In this document: positions 36,587 through 49,029 of the stretch, one piece after another | Layout: every line of letters begins with the position of its first letter | Position numbering within the stretch: position 1 is the first letter of the stretch | NCBI GenBank assembly: GCA_050084985.1 | Contig: JBITNC010000001.1 | Coordinates: 155,000,001-155,064,000 of the forward strand | Direction of reading: 5' to 3' | Length of the DNA: 64,000 nucleotides | Source of the DNA: Nageia nagi | Lineage: Eukaryota; Pinophyta | Notes under the pieces: model-generated | Told to the model about the DNA's origin: nothing | Databases searched by the model: none | What the model saw: only the letters and a program-made list of their open reading frames with translations | Position numbers and translations under genes: made by a program

Positions 36587-37060
36587 TTATCTAATCCATA
36601 GACATCCTAAAAGAACATTATATTGTATAATATTTCCTTCAATTATATGTAATAAAGTTTGAACAGTTTTAGCACCTACTGTAATTGGCAGCACTATCGA
36701 TCCCAAGGTTGAACACACTGCATCATTAAAAGCTCTAATTTGCAAAGAAGGAGCTAAGATAATTGATTCTAGTAAATTTAGCTTTTTATATGCAGCATCT
36801 AAAATTATATTTATGGCTGAACCCTCATCTATTAAAATTCTTTTAAATAATTTTCCATCTACCTTACCAATTATATGTAAGGGTGGATCAAGTCTGCTTG
36901 GTCCATCGTTATTTAATTTTTCTTGTTCGTAGAAGGTGATACTAGGTTGTTGAGATATTCTTAAACTTTCAACTATTGAAATGAAGTTATTGGGGTTACT
37001 AATATCCACTTGAATTTCTTGTAGAATTTGATTCATAGCTTTCATATAACTCTCTGACTA
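36587..37060 (-). pseudogene. Element C aspartic protease
   Basis: The frame of 152 residues starts MNQILQEIQVDISN within it. The retropepsin site reads RILIDEGSAINIILDAAYK, with D-E-G-S-A in place of D-S/T-G-A. The second half has SIVLPITVGAKTVQTLLHI and YNVLLGCLWIR, the usual LG-x-PW end with Pro changed. The preceding 150 bases contain three stop codons that are identical in element D, at the gag-protease border. The enzyme would cut the polyprotein during particle maturation. Confidence 0.85.
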
Positions 37061-38374
37061 TTGTAATAATTCAAATAAGGTCATCTTTACTGGAGACATT
37101 TTTAACTGTCATTGAAGAACACCTTTTATCAAAACTTTAGGTTGTTGCAGAGGAGGTATAGGTTGTATATTAATTGGGTTTGATATCGATTGATTTTTTT
37201 GAGGATTATCCTATTTATTCTGATATTGTTGTGCTCTTGTGGCTATACCAATCATATGTATTGAATCATCTATAGTTCCTATAAATGGTATATCCTTATT
37301 ATTCCATGCATAATTCAGTTGATTTGGGATAATTGCCACATTATTAGCTTGATGTGAAGGTAAGGGGTTTTGATATATCCCTAAATTTTGATTTGAAGGC
37401 ACAACAGGATTATCCACATCTATCTTTCGACTATCTATCAAGTCTTGAATCTTATGCTGTAAAGTACGACATTTATTTGTATTATGTCCCTTTTGTCTAT
37501 GATAAGCACAAAATTCATTCTCCTTATACCATTTACTTTCTTTAGCATTAGGATTTTCAAGCCTTATATCAGGTAATGTAATCATACCATTATCACATAA
37601 TTTTTTAAGTATTTCGGCTAATGGTTCTGATAATGGGGTAAAATTTCTTTTAGGTTTAGGTTCAACACTTTCTTCTATTTTTGAAGAAGGACCACAATTT
37701 TTTGTTGTAGCTATTTGATTATTTTTTTGTTGTTTACTAATGTTCTCATTTTGATTACCTTTTTTGTATTCTTTTTTCTTGAGTTTTAGCTCTCCATCTT
37801 GAATTTTAACTCTTTCTATAACTACTGCCTGAGCAATAGCTTCTTCAAAATTTTTATGTTGTTGAATTTGAAGAACACTAGCTATTGGTCGTAAATAGCT
37901 TTGGCTAAATAATTTAACCAATTCTTCTTGTGGTATTGTATAAGGCATACTAGTGAGTATAGCCCACCATCTTGAGATGTAATCTTGTATGGTTTCATCA
38001 GGAAATTGTTGTAATCTCGTAAGATCCGTAATTGAAGATTTTTCTTTAATATTGATTCTAAAATGTTCAAGAAATTGATTAGCCAATTGTTCAAACGTAT
38101 ATAAACTATGCATAGGTAAACTATTATACCAATCCAAAGCTTGGCCTGTGAGTGTCATAGGAAATATACGTAACATTAATGAATCATCATTGGCTATCTG
38201 ATAACTAGAAAATGAAAATTTTCTCAAGTGTTATTTGGGGTCTTCTCTTCCTTTAAATGGCTCTATTTTAGGAAATTCAAACCTATATGGTAGTTTCTTT
38301 TTTGGAACACTTGGATGAATAGGTTCATTGCAAATATTCTTGTAATTTAACTTTTGAAGTCCTTGAACATTCAT
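37061..38374 (-). pseudogene. Element C gag
   Basis: I place the start at the ATG at 38374 (MNVQGLQKLNYKN). It runs through PKIEPFKGREDPK and TLTGQALDWYNSLPMHSLY into LARFLEHF-like capsid helices, the core of gypsy Gag. The zinc knuckle is CAYHRQKGHNTNKC, with a His in place of the second Cys, typical of Tat-type Gag. One stop lies at 38228-38230 (K, stop, HLRKF). The frame closes with QQYQNK and TAG at 37211-37213. It is in the same frame as protease and RT but displaced from ORF1. Gag would form the cytoplasmic particle. Confidence 0.88.
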
Positions 38375-38472
38375 TTCTTGATTTATAAAATCCTTCATAA
38401 AGTTTTCTAATTCTTTATCGGTTCTATGACCTTGAGTGTGCCTATGATGTCTCCAAATATTTGGATCCTTTT

Positions 38473-39861
38473 CTAAAATTGATCTTGAAATGTAAGACTC
38501 ATAGTTAGAAGGAATTTCTGATGGTGGTGGATGTAATATTTTAAGAGGTGAATGTTGTCATGGAATAGGGATTCTAGGAGGTTTTTGGGATATCCCTTTT
38601 CATGTAGATCTTTTCCCTTATAATCAGGTTGTCTTGTTTGATTTTGGGTTTGTTCAACCCAACTTTTAATAGAATCTCGCTTTTGTTTATAATATAATTT
38701 TTGAAGTTCTAATTCCTTTTCCATTTCATTTTGTAATAAAATGGCTGTCTCTCTATCCAGCGCTTCCTGTTTATCTAAGTAAGGATCTTGATATCTTTGT
38801 ATTTGACTTCCTTTAGGAGTTTCCAATTTCAAATTCCTTATTTTTTGATATTCATCCCACTGTCTTTGTTTTTCTTTCTCCATATGTAGATATTGTTCCC
38901 TTTTTATTTTTTCATTTTCTAATTCTTTAAGTTGTAATTCTTGTAAATGAAGTTGAATCTTGTGCTCTTTATGAAGTCTTTTCTTTTCTTGTTCCAAGAA
39001 CTCATTTCTTTCTTTCTTTGCTTGTTCTTGTTCCATGAATTTTCTTTTATCTCTAAGAAATTTATCTTCCATTTCTTTTAATTTATCCTCTTGTTCTTGC
39101 AATTTAATAAGTTCATTAGCTTTTCTTTTTTCTTCCTCTAGGATATATTGCATGTCTATAGCCCTTTTAATATTCTCAGCATATACTTCTATGAATCTTT
39201 TACTAGCTGTTATTTTATATAATTGTCATTTTTGTAGTTCTTCATAAGAAGGTATCTCTTCTATTTTAAACTTAGATGTCCTTCTATTTGATCCTTCTTT
39301 TGTGGAATAAGATTTTTCCATTTGTTTTATTGATGCTTCCTTTCTTCCTAACTCAAAAGAAAAAGAAGATCCCTCCTTTTGAATTGAAGAACTGACTCTT
39401 CGACCATCTGATAATTGACGACTGATTCTTTCATATTTAATTTTATATGGCTCAGTCTGTGGTACTGCTATGGTTCCAACCCGAGATTTAGCCTCGTTAA
39501 TTTCTAGGTTATCAAGTTTTTGGTCTATTTTTTCTACATCTTCCAATAAACTAAAAGACATCTTAGGAATACCCCTATGATTAACTAGGCGACGATGAAT
39601 TTCAATCAATTCTTCCTCTAACACTTGCATTCCATTCCTTGCGATAGGATTACCTATAATTTTTCTTTGTGATCTAGATTGATTATAACCATAATCATCA
39701 TCTTTACCTACATAACAAACTACTCGTGAATTTGATTCATCTAAAGGAGGTGGCCTCCTAACCGAATATTCTATCAAATCCATGTTGTCTGAATCTATTT
39801 CTTACATTTCAAATGGATGTTCTCGCATTTTCTTAGCGATCATACTTCTAGTTTGAACCAT
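38473..39861 (-). pseudogene. Element C ORF1: coiled-coil protein before gag
   Basis: It starts MVQTRSMIAKKM, a beginning often seen on gypsy Gag proteins. An N-terminal part of about 190 residues follows (EEELIEIHRRLVNHRG; IEEIPSYEELQK), then a charged coiled coil of about 130 residues (38640-39153) with KANELIKLQEQEDKLKEME and KERNEFLEQEKKRLHKEH. A stop near 39226 and another near 39160 break it. It ends in frame at 38473, overlapping the gag frame by 85 bases after the last gag-frame stop. Ogre elements also carry an ORF before gag. Its job is unknown; RNA or Gag binding would fit a coiled coil, but that is inference. Confidence 0.8.
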
Positions 39862-41659
39862 TTCAAATATCATAAAAAAACATCGTAAACAAGAAACTCT
39901 ATTTTTATCTTTTAGGTTATATTTTCGAGAAAAGAATTTAATGCGCAAACATCCTATATGCAAACTTACTTTTAACGATGTGATTATCTTTTTTAACTTT
40001 TTTGCATATTTTTAATGTCTAAATTAAATGAACGATATGGGTTGTTTATTTTTAATCTTTTTAATTTTCCTAGTTTGTTTTGACTAGTCAAGTGTTAAAC
40101 AAGGTAGGTTGGGTAATTCTAACATTTGCAAGTTTCTATGGCTTTTGGCTTGGTTCTAGATGAGTCTCTTTTTTGACTCCTACCTAAAGGAAAGTTACCT
40201 TGGTCATCACTTCCAAGTGTAATTGGCTCTATGGTTTCAAGTGCATTATGTCGGTGGTTACAAAGAAGTAAGAATTAACGGTTGGTAGTGACATCCAACT
40301 CGTTAATGTTCAATTATTTCTTAAGGCCTTATGAAATGCATTTAAACAAGTAAGATACATTTATGCATACTACCCTCCCAAACATTCATGTCCATTTACT
40401 TATCTTATTTTAATGTGATACAATCAAAATTTATTTTTAATGAGTGTTGACCTTAATAAACCCGTTATTCTTTTTAATTATAATGCGATTCATTATCCAA
40501 CCTATTAATGATGTTCATTAACCCCTTCCAGCTGTGGAAGTATTATATGTGATAAATTCCCTTTCTTACTAGTCACATATCTCTTTGACCTCCAATGGAG
40601 TGGTAAGAGCAGACTTGGTAAGAAGCCGTTAAGTGTGGATAGATTAGTTAAGTGAGGTTCAATGACTCCTCCAAGAGTCACATATCCCTTCGACCTCCAA
40701 TGGAGTGGTAAGGGCAGACATCTTTAAGAGTTTTAATGTGAAGTATATAAAAAATGAAATGTGAATAAATTTTACCTCTTTCACTTAACTTATTTTTGAT
40801 CACTTAAGATCGCATAAGCGCAAAAGTGAGAGCATACTTTGTCAAGTGAAAGTACTTAATGTATTCGAATTCCCCCAATTCATTAACTTTTTAATATGAT
40901 TTATACTACTCGAAAACCTAATTTATTTACCTTAGGTTCATTCCAAATTAAGTGTGATTCATTTACCCCTTCCAAAAAATATTAAATGTAGTAAATTACC
41001 TCCTCTTACTAGTCACATATCCCTTCGACCTCCAATGGAGTGGTAAGGGTAGACTTGGTAAGAGGTGATTATATGTGGATAAATTAACCAAATTAATGAT
41101 AATGTGAATATAAAAGAAAAGAATAATTAATTACCCCTTCTTATCAAGTCTATTCTGATCACCTTAGATCGCACGAAGCGTAAAGGGAGAGCATAATTAG
41201 ACAAGATAAAAAGTATTTAATGTATACGTACCCTATACCCAAAACATGAAAAATAAATACATAACATTATACATAAAATAAATTAATAAAAAATGCATTT
41301 AACTTTTTCACTACCCATTTCCTAAATGCACTCTAAGCAAAGAGATCACACATAGTTTTACCAACTATCATTTTAAATATATAATTACACTTACTGTATA
41401 TAGGTCAAATTAGAAAACATACCTATTTTTTAGAGATCATTGATGATTTCACAGCGATCGTTGCCAATTATAGCACTATTGTCGATGATCCAGAGAACAC
41501 AGAAAACAAAAACAAAGCAACAGATCAAATAGAGTAAGTATCTGATTCCACAGGATGCAAATAGATGTAAAATAAAACCAAAACAATATGCAATTGATCC
41601 TATTTTTGCTTCAATTTTCTAAAATGCATGCAAGGGGCCCTCCTTCTAGCGCCAGATTA
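39862..41659 (-). other. Element C leader with ordered repeat blocks
   Basis: This 1.8-kb leader has no gene. It holds two kinds of repeated block. Type S contains cttaccactccattggagg, read on the - strand, near 40567-40625, 40673-40730 and 41003-41060. Type R contains gatcttaagtgatcaga or gatctaaggtgatcaga near 40790-40840 and 41149-41194. Their order from the PBS is R-S-R-S-S, the same as in element D. Confidence 0.8.
41637..41654 (-). other. Element C primer-binding site
   Basis: On the - strand TGGCGCTAGAAGGAGGGC begins five bases after the LTR. It starts with the TGG complementary to a tRNA CCA end. I cannot name the tRNA with confidence. D has TAGCACTAGAAGGAGGAC at the same place. Confidence 0.75.
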
Positions 41660-44203
41660 TGTATATCAAATTATGATCCTAAAATGCAATTTAGACAGAT
41701 AAATCATTCAACATAATTAATCATGAACATATTCGACAATACACATCAATAATAATAATGATATTATATTCTAAAGTATTTGAATACAAAAAGTAAGTTT
41801 TTATTGATCTATTTTAATCAGTATCGATAGCGATCGTTATGGATTGGTAACAATCAGTGCAGATCAGTAACAATTAAATCATGACTCTGCATTCTCTATG
41901 CCATTATTGTGTTCATTGTAAACCTTTAGCCTTTGTTATCGATCTGGTGAATCACTGTCGATCGATCTTTGAATCGTCAATGATCGGCTCTGTATGCACT
42001 GGAGTAATCTTCATAGAATTTGGAAGTGTTTTTGTCTATTCCTTGTTCTCTTTCACGCTTACTTCTATCGTTCTTTTCCTGTATTGACCCTGCACATAGA
42101 AAATGAATGAAGCATCAAAAGCATACTTGTTCATACATATTAATCAACAAATGAATAACATAATATGGAAATATAGTTGATATGAGATTTGCTATTAATC
42201 AAGCTTACAACCTTTTGCTAATAATCTCCTAATTTGATTTCAGCAGAGCTTTGCTATAGTAAGATTGGGTCCCTTTGTTCACATACAAAGCTTTAATTTA
42301 TAAGCTTCAAGGTTTGTTATCCATTTGTTTTTGCATCCCAAGATTCCAGGTAACCTCTCGACTTAAATTTTGAGGTGTTGTTATCTTCCATCTGTATCCA
42401 TGATTACAAATTATATGTACTAGGCTATTCTAGGCTTAGATTTGTTTGTTGTTTAACTGTTCATGGATCATCACTGATTTTTTAGCGATTATATATTAAC
42501 ATTAGAGTGGTCGCTCTATGGTCATTTTTTAATGACAAGGGTCGTAAGACCACTTGTTTTATATATGTTCGAAAAGATTGATCCGATAATATAATTTTAA
42601 ATCTTATATAATGTTTTTATAAGGAGTTATAATTATTGTATATTCATACATAATAAATTCTTTATTAAAGCCCCAGTGTACTTGCAATCCTAAGTTCATT
42701 TTAAGATCCTCAGGAGTTTTTCTGGAGCAAATAAAATAGGCCAAAGTCAGTAGATAAAGTGTTTCAAAATGAAATGATGATGTCATAGAAGAAAGGATAA
42801 AGCTTAGTTGTGGAAAAGCCCAGGTTCTGGAAGAGGTGAGGTCAGAAATATATAATCAAAGAAGCCAAAGCCTATAAATTAAGTGTTCTGAAAGTAAAGC
42901 ATTCCAAAATAAAATGATGACATCATAGAGGATAAGATAGTCATGTTTTGGTAAAGACCAAGTTTTGGAGATGATGAGGTCAGCAAGGAGTGATCAAATA
43001 GCTGGAGCCGATGAGTAAAGCATTCTAAAAGGAAATGATAAAGCTCAATTGTAGAAAAGACCAGGTTCTGGAGATGATGAGGTCAACAAAGAGTGATCAA
43101 ATAGCTAAAGCCGATGAGTAGAACATTCAGGAATGTAGAGATGATGATGTCATGAGGAGAATGATGTTCACATTTTTAAATGAAGCCAGGTCCTAGAAGT
43201 GATGAGGTCATCAAGGAGTGATCAAATAGTTAGAACCGATAAGTAGAACATTCCAAAAGTATGAAGATGACATCACAGGGAAGATAATGTTCACATTTTT
43301 GAATGAAACTGAGTCTTGGAAGTGATGAGGTCATCAAGGAGTGATCAAATAGCCGGAGTCGGTAAGTAGAGCATTCTAGAAGTATGAAGATGATGTCATG
43401 GGGAGAATTATGTTCACATTTTTGAATGAAACTGGGTCCCAGAAGTGATGAGGTCATCAAGGAGTGATCAAATAGCCAGAGCTAGTGAGTAGGGCATTCC
43501 AAAATGTAGAATCTTGAAGCCATTTTTGTAAACGTTTCTATTCTGCAATTCTTGTAACTATCATTACTGTAGTATAAGTATATGAAAATAAAGTGAAAGA
43601 AGGGTTGGAAACCTAGTATTGCTCTTTACATTTGTTCTCGAAGGCCTGTAGTTTTTATCAGTAATATGAAACCATCTTGACCTTTCTTGTCTAGCATTCA
43701 TAATTGTCATTCTTAATTTGGTTACATCGTGGTAGCTTGGCTTATTTCCTGAATGATAATTGCGAGTTGCTAGTATAACTATGTATGCTACATGGTAGAG
43801 TAAAGTTGGGAAACTATTATAGAGTGAAAGCTTGTACTGTAGTTGCTACACTAGATTTAGGCCAAGGTTTCACACACTGTGAAAGCCCACATTGAACTAG
43901 TGATCCACCTTTGCTTTCTCTCTTGTTACACTAAGCCTTTTGCTTAAATTCCTTACACTCTACTCCTTTTTATTTTCTTTATCTATTACTTTTTATATAC
44001 CCAATAGATAAGGAATCGACCTTCTCCAGAGATCAGACTATCCCATAGTCTGTTCTTGATTTACTTTGGTTAAGATTATTCACGGTGCATATATTACACA
44101 ATCTTAATCAACAATTATTTTAATGTGATATATATTATAAAAAATACTTGTTTTATTTATTTATTTATTAAATTAAAGATAGGGTTTATTTTGAGTGTCT
44201 ACA
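41660..44203 (-). repeat. Element C 5' LTR
   Basis: Partner of 24524-27076, with the same ends. It contains the promoter side of the element, but I could not settle on one TATA box. Confidence 0.92.
42710..43510. repeat. 120-bp tandem repeats in element C 5' LTR
   Basis: Same array as at 25610-26390, with the same number of units by eye. It was therefore present before the last transposition. A 76-codon open frame at 43230-43460 (-) is again a repeat effect. Confidence 0.85.
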
Positions 44204-44208
44204 CCACT
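44204..44208. other. Element C target-site duplication, right copy
   Basis: ccact directly after tgtctaca; it matches 24517-24521. Confidence 0.75.
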
Positions 44209-44406
44209 AATAGATTGAACTCCATGATTATATTAAGAAGAGTGAATACATAAGCTTACATATGAGAGAAATAATTAAAGATATGAATGGAGAGGTTATA
44301 GGAACCAACTCCCAAACGACATGTTGGATTAATATCCCCATTAAAATATTATAAATATAAATCTAATTATTATAATACAATACCTATTATATTAGTGTTG
44401 TTAATA
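44208..44406 (-). repeat. Element B 5' LTR
   Basis: On the + strand it runs from taatagattgaac to gttgttaata and pairs with 18350-18547. The two copies differ at many positions, including several transversions and a short indel near 44236. Confidence 0.88.
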
Positions 44407-45475
44407 TTTTACGTAACATTTAATTTTGGTAGAGATCCAACAATGTGGAGTAGAAAGAATTCTAGCAGAATAGTAGAGAAACCAAATATCTTAAGTTTTC
44501 TTCAACATAAGTCCTCTTAGTGGTAGTTAACCCTATATAATGATGAATAAAAATCAAGTTAACCATATGAAGTGTTCCTATTTTTAAGATTTGAGTTCCA
44601 ACCAATCCATTTCAAAGTATGTTAAAACAATTTCATCAAAGTAGTATTAATTCCTCTATATGTGGTTTTGATGGGTCCATCTAAATTAATATACATGTAA
44701 ATACTGCCAAACTCCTGGAAAAGTACTTTTTCTTTATAAAATATGGTTTTACTTCTTAGACACAAGCTTTCAAGTTCCAATCAATCTAGAGGGTTTTAAT
44801 ACACATGAAATAATGATTTAGATCTTTGTATGTTTGAAGATGAGCCATTGATCTTAGTTTAAGATATTTTGTTATTTATCAGTAGTTTTTTAGAATTTAG
44901 TTAGAAGATTCTCTTAAAACAAAAGCTATATGTAAGACCTTCATTGAAGGAGAAAGGGATCAGATATAGTATATATTCCCCTTATTTTATACTTGCACCA
45001 TTGATTATGATATGCAATTTATTCTTCTTGATCTCTTAGCTATGATTTATCTTGTATTATTCTTAAATGATTATGTAATTTATTTGTTTTCATTTTGAAG
45101 ATTATGAAATTTTATCAATGGTCAATTTGTATTTGTAAAGCATTTTGTAGAACATAGTTACTTGGAATGTCATATTCTATTTGGTGGTTGTAAAATCAAA
45201 CTATCAGATCAGCTTGGATTATGCTTTAATGAATGGTTGAGCTGATATAGTTATTTATTTTACTTATTTACAACCCAATACACTAGAATTTTAAATTTAT
45301 TTTAGTTATCCAAGTTTATTTTTACACTTTACCTTTTGGTAAATCCGAATATGATCCAAATAAGAACTAACTTTCTATGGATATTGATTTTTAGTTTTAA
45401 AGGTCATTCATTAGAATTATAACTATGGATTAGATACATGGGTGCATGTATAAAATTACTACATATTATTCAACA
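44407..45475 (+). repeat. Element A 3' LTR, second part
   Basis: It begins with the right target duplication of B (tttta) and continues the sequence of the left LTR (taacatttaattttggtag matches the region after 6760) up to ttcaaca. It ends where homology to 7857 stops. Confidence 0.87.
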
Positions 45476-45739
45476 AATACCTTATATTTTTTATAGACAC
45501 CTCATATAATCCTATAATATTTTATGGTTATGAATTATTTTATATCACTATATTACAAATTTCAATTCTGGTTGAACTGCTAGATGTCGATACTATTAGA
45601 GTTCAAATGACCTATACTTGTATAATTGTACTAGAATTTGAATTATATATTTTACACATGAATTATCATATATAGTAAAAAAATTCATATAAAATAAAAT
45701 ATGGAAGTTATAAGTTCTTCAAGATGGTTATTTTGTCTG

Positions 45740-46374
45740 TGACAATTTAGATTGAATTAGAATTGATAGTTATCATTACATACATCAAAATTAGGGTCTA
45801 TACTTATCCAAATAAGTTAAAATTTAGCAAGGATTTTATATAAATAGAAATAAATATATATTTTAAAAATTATTTTAAATTGATCAATAAAATAAAAATT
45901 AGAATCTTTAAAAATAGACTAAATAATCTATAATAATTAAATAAAATTTAGATAGAATTGATAGTTGTTAGTATAGATATCAAAAATGGGGCTTATAATT
46001 ATCAAAATAAGTTGAAATTTAGAGAGTATGTTATACACATATAAATACATATATATGTTGAAAATTATGAAAAAAGTATCCTTATAATAAAAATTAAAAT
46101 CTTTATAAATATAGTGAACAATCTAGATGAATAAAATAAAATTGAGAGATCATTGGTAATTGTTAGTACAGATATAAAAGTGGGTCCTATAGTTATTTAA
46201 GTTGAAATTTAGATAGGATGTTTCAAACATAAAACTACATATATAGATTAAAAATTATGTGAAAATAATACAAATAATAAAAATTAAAATCTCTATAAAT
46301 AGATTGAACAATCTAGAGCAATAAAGTAAAATCTAGATATAATTAATAGTTGTAATTATAGATATGAAAAGTGT
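45740..46374. repeat. Tandem repeat array, about 185-198 bp period (left part)
   Basis: Landmark aataagttgaaatttag and close variants recur at about 45810, 46005 and 46190, each preceded by gggtctatacttat-like words and followed by ataaaaattaaaatct. The array stops abruptly near 46374. The stretch 45476-45739 shows no gene. Confidence 0.75.
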
Positions 46375-47965
46375 GGTTTCATTGCTTGGTAATGGAAATA
46401 CAAGAGAGGTGTATGGGATGTTCATTGGAAGTATGGGAAGGTTGGAAATGAAATGGAGAAAGGATAACATGAGTGAGGTGTTTTCATAACTTCACATTAT
46501 GCATGGTGTTAGCTTTGGAATTAGTAGTACTCATTGATTCTCTTTGATATTGCAGATTTGCATGGAGGAAGCCATGAGTTGGATAGAAGGAGAATCAAAA
46601 TATGATGAGATTTCTATTGAGGATTGGATAGGTAATTAGTGGATGATATGGCTTGAGGTTCTAAAATACTCAAAGATATGGAGGGAAGATACAAACATTG
46701 GAAGTGAGTTTCCATCTCTTATGCAAGAAGATTGAGTTATGTTTACTGAGGGTAAATTTAGAAACATAAAGTGAGGGCATATGGACCTACATTTAGATCC
46801 TTTGAATCTCATTTTTAGTGATGATGTGAGGGTAGTTATAGATATTTTAGGGTACCTAAGTTTCCTAAAATTGTTTGAGGCCTATGATGTTAATATTTCC
46901 CATCCGATGGAAAATAGTTGGGTGGAGGGTTATATCATAGTAAGATTCTTCACCTTTGAGATTACCATAGGAGTAATGATAGAAATTACAAGGATTTATA
47001 AAAAAGGACCAACTATTTAGAGGTATAAACATCCCCAATAAATGAAATTAGACTTCTTCTCAACAAATTAGAAAATAGGCTATGATGGAAAGTTAATTAT
47101 CAGAGAGGGACTCCCACCTCCATGGCCAAAGGATACTCATATAGTCATGAGCTACATAACACTAGACATGTAAATGGCATGGGTGCAAGGCTATAATTTG
47201 GAAATTCTCAACTAGATGCAATGAAGGAAGCAAGTGAATATTCCATACATTTTTGTTCAAATAATTGGAGAAATTTGTGATAGACTTCTAGAAAGGAAGA
47301 TTGAAGTGCGCTTTGCATTAAGGGTTATTCCTTATTAGTGGAAACACATGGAAAGGAAGAATGGTGGATGGGAGACCTAAATGATTTCATCTCAAGAAAA
47401 GAGGAGGATATGAAGTTGGAGGATAACATGGAGATGCTGGGGAGCCATGATAAATGCAAATACAAGGTAGCCAAGGTGATGGATATTAGTTGGTGAAGTT
47501 CATTAAGGAAGGGGAAGATGGAGGATCAGGAGTCAAAAGATACAATAGATAAGATTCCTCTTGCATCACATATGAAGGAAGGATTGAAGAGAAAAACAAA
47601 GAGGATCAAGACTGGTAGGGGTATCCTCCTCTATGAGATAGGCTCTCTACATGGCACTCTATTGGTAGGGTTGAGGAACATCATCACCTAAGTTGAAAGG
47701 CTTCAAGACATCATATATGAAGAGCTAGGCATGTAGGAGATCATATGTTGGTTGAGTAGGCTATTATTATGTTTGTTAAAATTGGTATAGGATGATTTTA
47801 TGCATATGGTTTATCTGCATGGAGTAGTAAAGTAGCTAGTAGGCTTAGTAGGAAGTAATATTTTATTTTACTAGATGATATTTTTATCTTTTATTGGAGA
47901 AAGAATTGAAAATCATATGGATATGGAATGTACTTAGAGTTATTTATTCCCTTCAAAAACCACCA
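46375..47965. other. Unknown 1.6-kb segment inside the tandem array
   Basis: The sequence is richer in G and less repetitive than its surroundings, and repeat units lie on both sides. The left edge (gtgtggtttc) and the right edge (gaaaccac-like ttcaaaaaccaccaac) could be short inverted repeats, but no clean target duplication is seen. Several + strand open pieces look coding. It could be a DNA transposon carrying a gene piece, or a fragment of an LTR element. Confidence 0.45.
46781..47020 (+). pseudogene. Unrecognised coding fragment
   Basis: A 79-residue frame, MDLHLDPLNLIFSDD, then VVIDILGYLSFLKLFEAYDV and EGYIIVRFFTFEI. In-frame continuation past the stop (RYKHPQ, then IREGLPPPWPKDTHIVMSY, later VQIIGEICDRLLERKIEV) suggests an older frame of more than 180 codons, ending near 47340. 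Residue composition and spacing look like a real protein, but I recognise no family. It lies entirely within the inserted 46375-47965 segment. Confidence 0.4.
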
Positions 47966-48150
47966 ACTAATATAAGTATCAATAAATCCAAAGTACAGTT
48001 TATACTTATCCAAATAAGTTGAAATTTGGAGAGAATGTTACAAAAATAAAAATATACCTATTTTATAAAAATAGTACAAAAAGGATAAATAGGATAAAAA
48101 TTATAAACTCTTCAAATAGACTAATCATACTAGAAATAATAAAATAAAAT
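47966..48150. repeat. Tandem repeat array, right part
   Basis: One further unit (acttatccaaataagttgaa at about 48005) of the array at 45740-46374. The array was probably continuous before the 1.6-kb segment came in. Confidence 0.7.
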
Positions 48151-49029
48151 TGAGAATCCTAACAACAAAAGGATGTATATGGTCTTCCCTTTTAAAGAAA
48201 TTATGGTATAGAAAGTAAATTATACTTTTCATATTTTAATAAGGGTATATTCATTCATTAATGCTATAATATTTGAAAAAATATCCATTCATTAAAATAT
48301 TTAAAAGTATCAAAGTGAAGGAATGATGTATGAAATATGTGTTTATACTTTTATAGTAATAAGATCAAAAAAGAAGAAAAGATGCAAGGATTTTGTGTCA
48401 CAAATTATGGTTTAATTCAAACATTACATAAAAAAATAATTTGAATAATTGATAGTTTAATTTAGGTGGAAAAATAATTATATATAGTTAAAAATCTCAA
48501 TCATCAAATTGACATACAAGTAAATAGTGGATACCTACTAAAAGAGGTTTATCAATTGTGATATTAACATAATAAGAGGATGTCATATATTAATTTTGTA
48601 TAGGTATAATAATAATAAGGAAAAGTACATTAAAAATATATTTAAGATAAATATAAATTCTTTATGATGTGCTATTCCATTTATTTTCAAATGAAATTGG
48701 AGTTGAATATGACCATCTTAAGAACAAAATAGGAAATAATTTGTTAAAGAATGAGAATGGTATATTGATAAGATGATTAGAATCATAAAATGAGAACATA
48801 ATACTTCATAATACATATGTATGATATGTTTTAAAAAAATAAGTTTGGTAAATTTCAATAAGAGGTATTTATATTTATGATATATTTCTAGATTGAGAGT
48901 CGAATATCAGATGATGATATTTAAGAGGCCTAGATGGAAGAAATCAAGATATATTTTCAGGTTGAGAGTTGAATATTAGATGATGATACTCTATTAGGAT
49001 CCCATATCCTAACATTTTAGTGTTAGTAT
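48151..49029. other. AT-rich flank of element D, no gene
   Basis: No gene is visible. A direct repeat of about 45 bases (ttgagagtcgaatatcagat and ttgagagttgaatattagat) lies at 48893 and 48960. The five bases before the D LTR are gtatt; the matching target duplication, if any, lies outside the window. Confidence 0.5.

Larger units (their letters stand above)
24524..44203 (-). mobile_element. Element C: Ty3/gypsy of Tat/Ogre type, 19.7 kb
   Basis: It has two LTRs of about 2.55 kb, a PBS at 41637-41654, a polypurine tract at 27077-27091 and a 5-bp target duplication. The - strand carries a leader, ORF1, gag-PR-RT-RH-aRH-IN, and ORF3; a + strand (antisense) ORF lies near the 3' LTR. In the first 245 or so aligned LTR bases I count nine differences, eight of them transitions, so this is the youngest insertion of the nest. 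Its genes are closely similar to those of element D. Confidence 0.93.
18350..44406 (-). mobile_element. Element B: Ty1/copia, split by element C
   Basis: Two LTRs of about 198 bases (18350-18547 and 44208-44406) flank a decayed copia coding region on the - strand. There is a polypurine tract at the 3' LTR and a tRNA-Met PBS at the 5' LTR. Gag, protease, integrase, RT and RNase H are in copia order. Element C sits between the PBS and the 5' LTR. The LTRs differ at far more positions than those of C, so B is older than C. Confidence 0.9.
6539..45475 (+). mobile_element. Element A: Ty3/gypsy (Tat-like) with nested insertions
   Basis: Two related copies of a roughly 1.3-kb LTR, beginning tgtatactt and ending ttcaaca, bound an internal region of about 10.3 kb (7858-18126). 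The left LTR is whole; the right one is cut by element B. Decayed genes on the + strand appear in the order gag, protease, archaeal-type RNase H, RT, RNase H, integrase, then a long extra region. The five bases outside each end (gattt and aatac) do not match, so no target duplication is visible. This fits age or recombination between elements. The LTRs differ at many positions, making A the oldest of the three nested elements. Confidence 0.85.

Noticed and set aside
24524-44203. Endogenous pararetrovirus
   Set aside because: It has LTRs, an integrase, a PBS next to the LTR and a target duplication, which mark an LTR-retrotransposon. I recognise no caulimovirus-type movement protein or coat protein.
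46781-47020. Host gene exon
   Set aside because: The frame continues through stops without splice-like borders, and the whole segment looks inserted in a repeat array.
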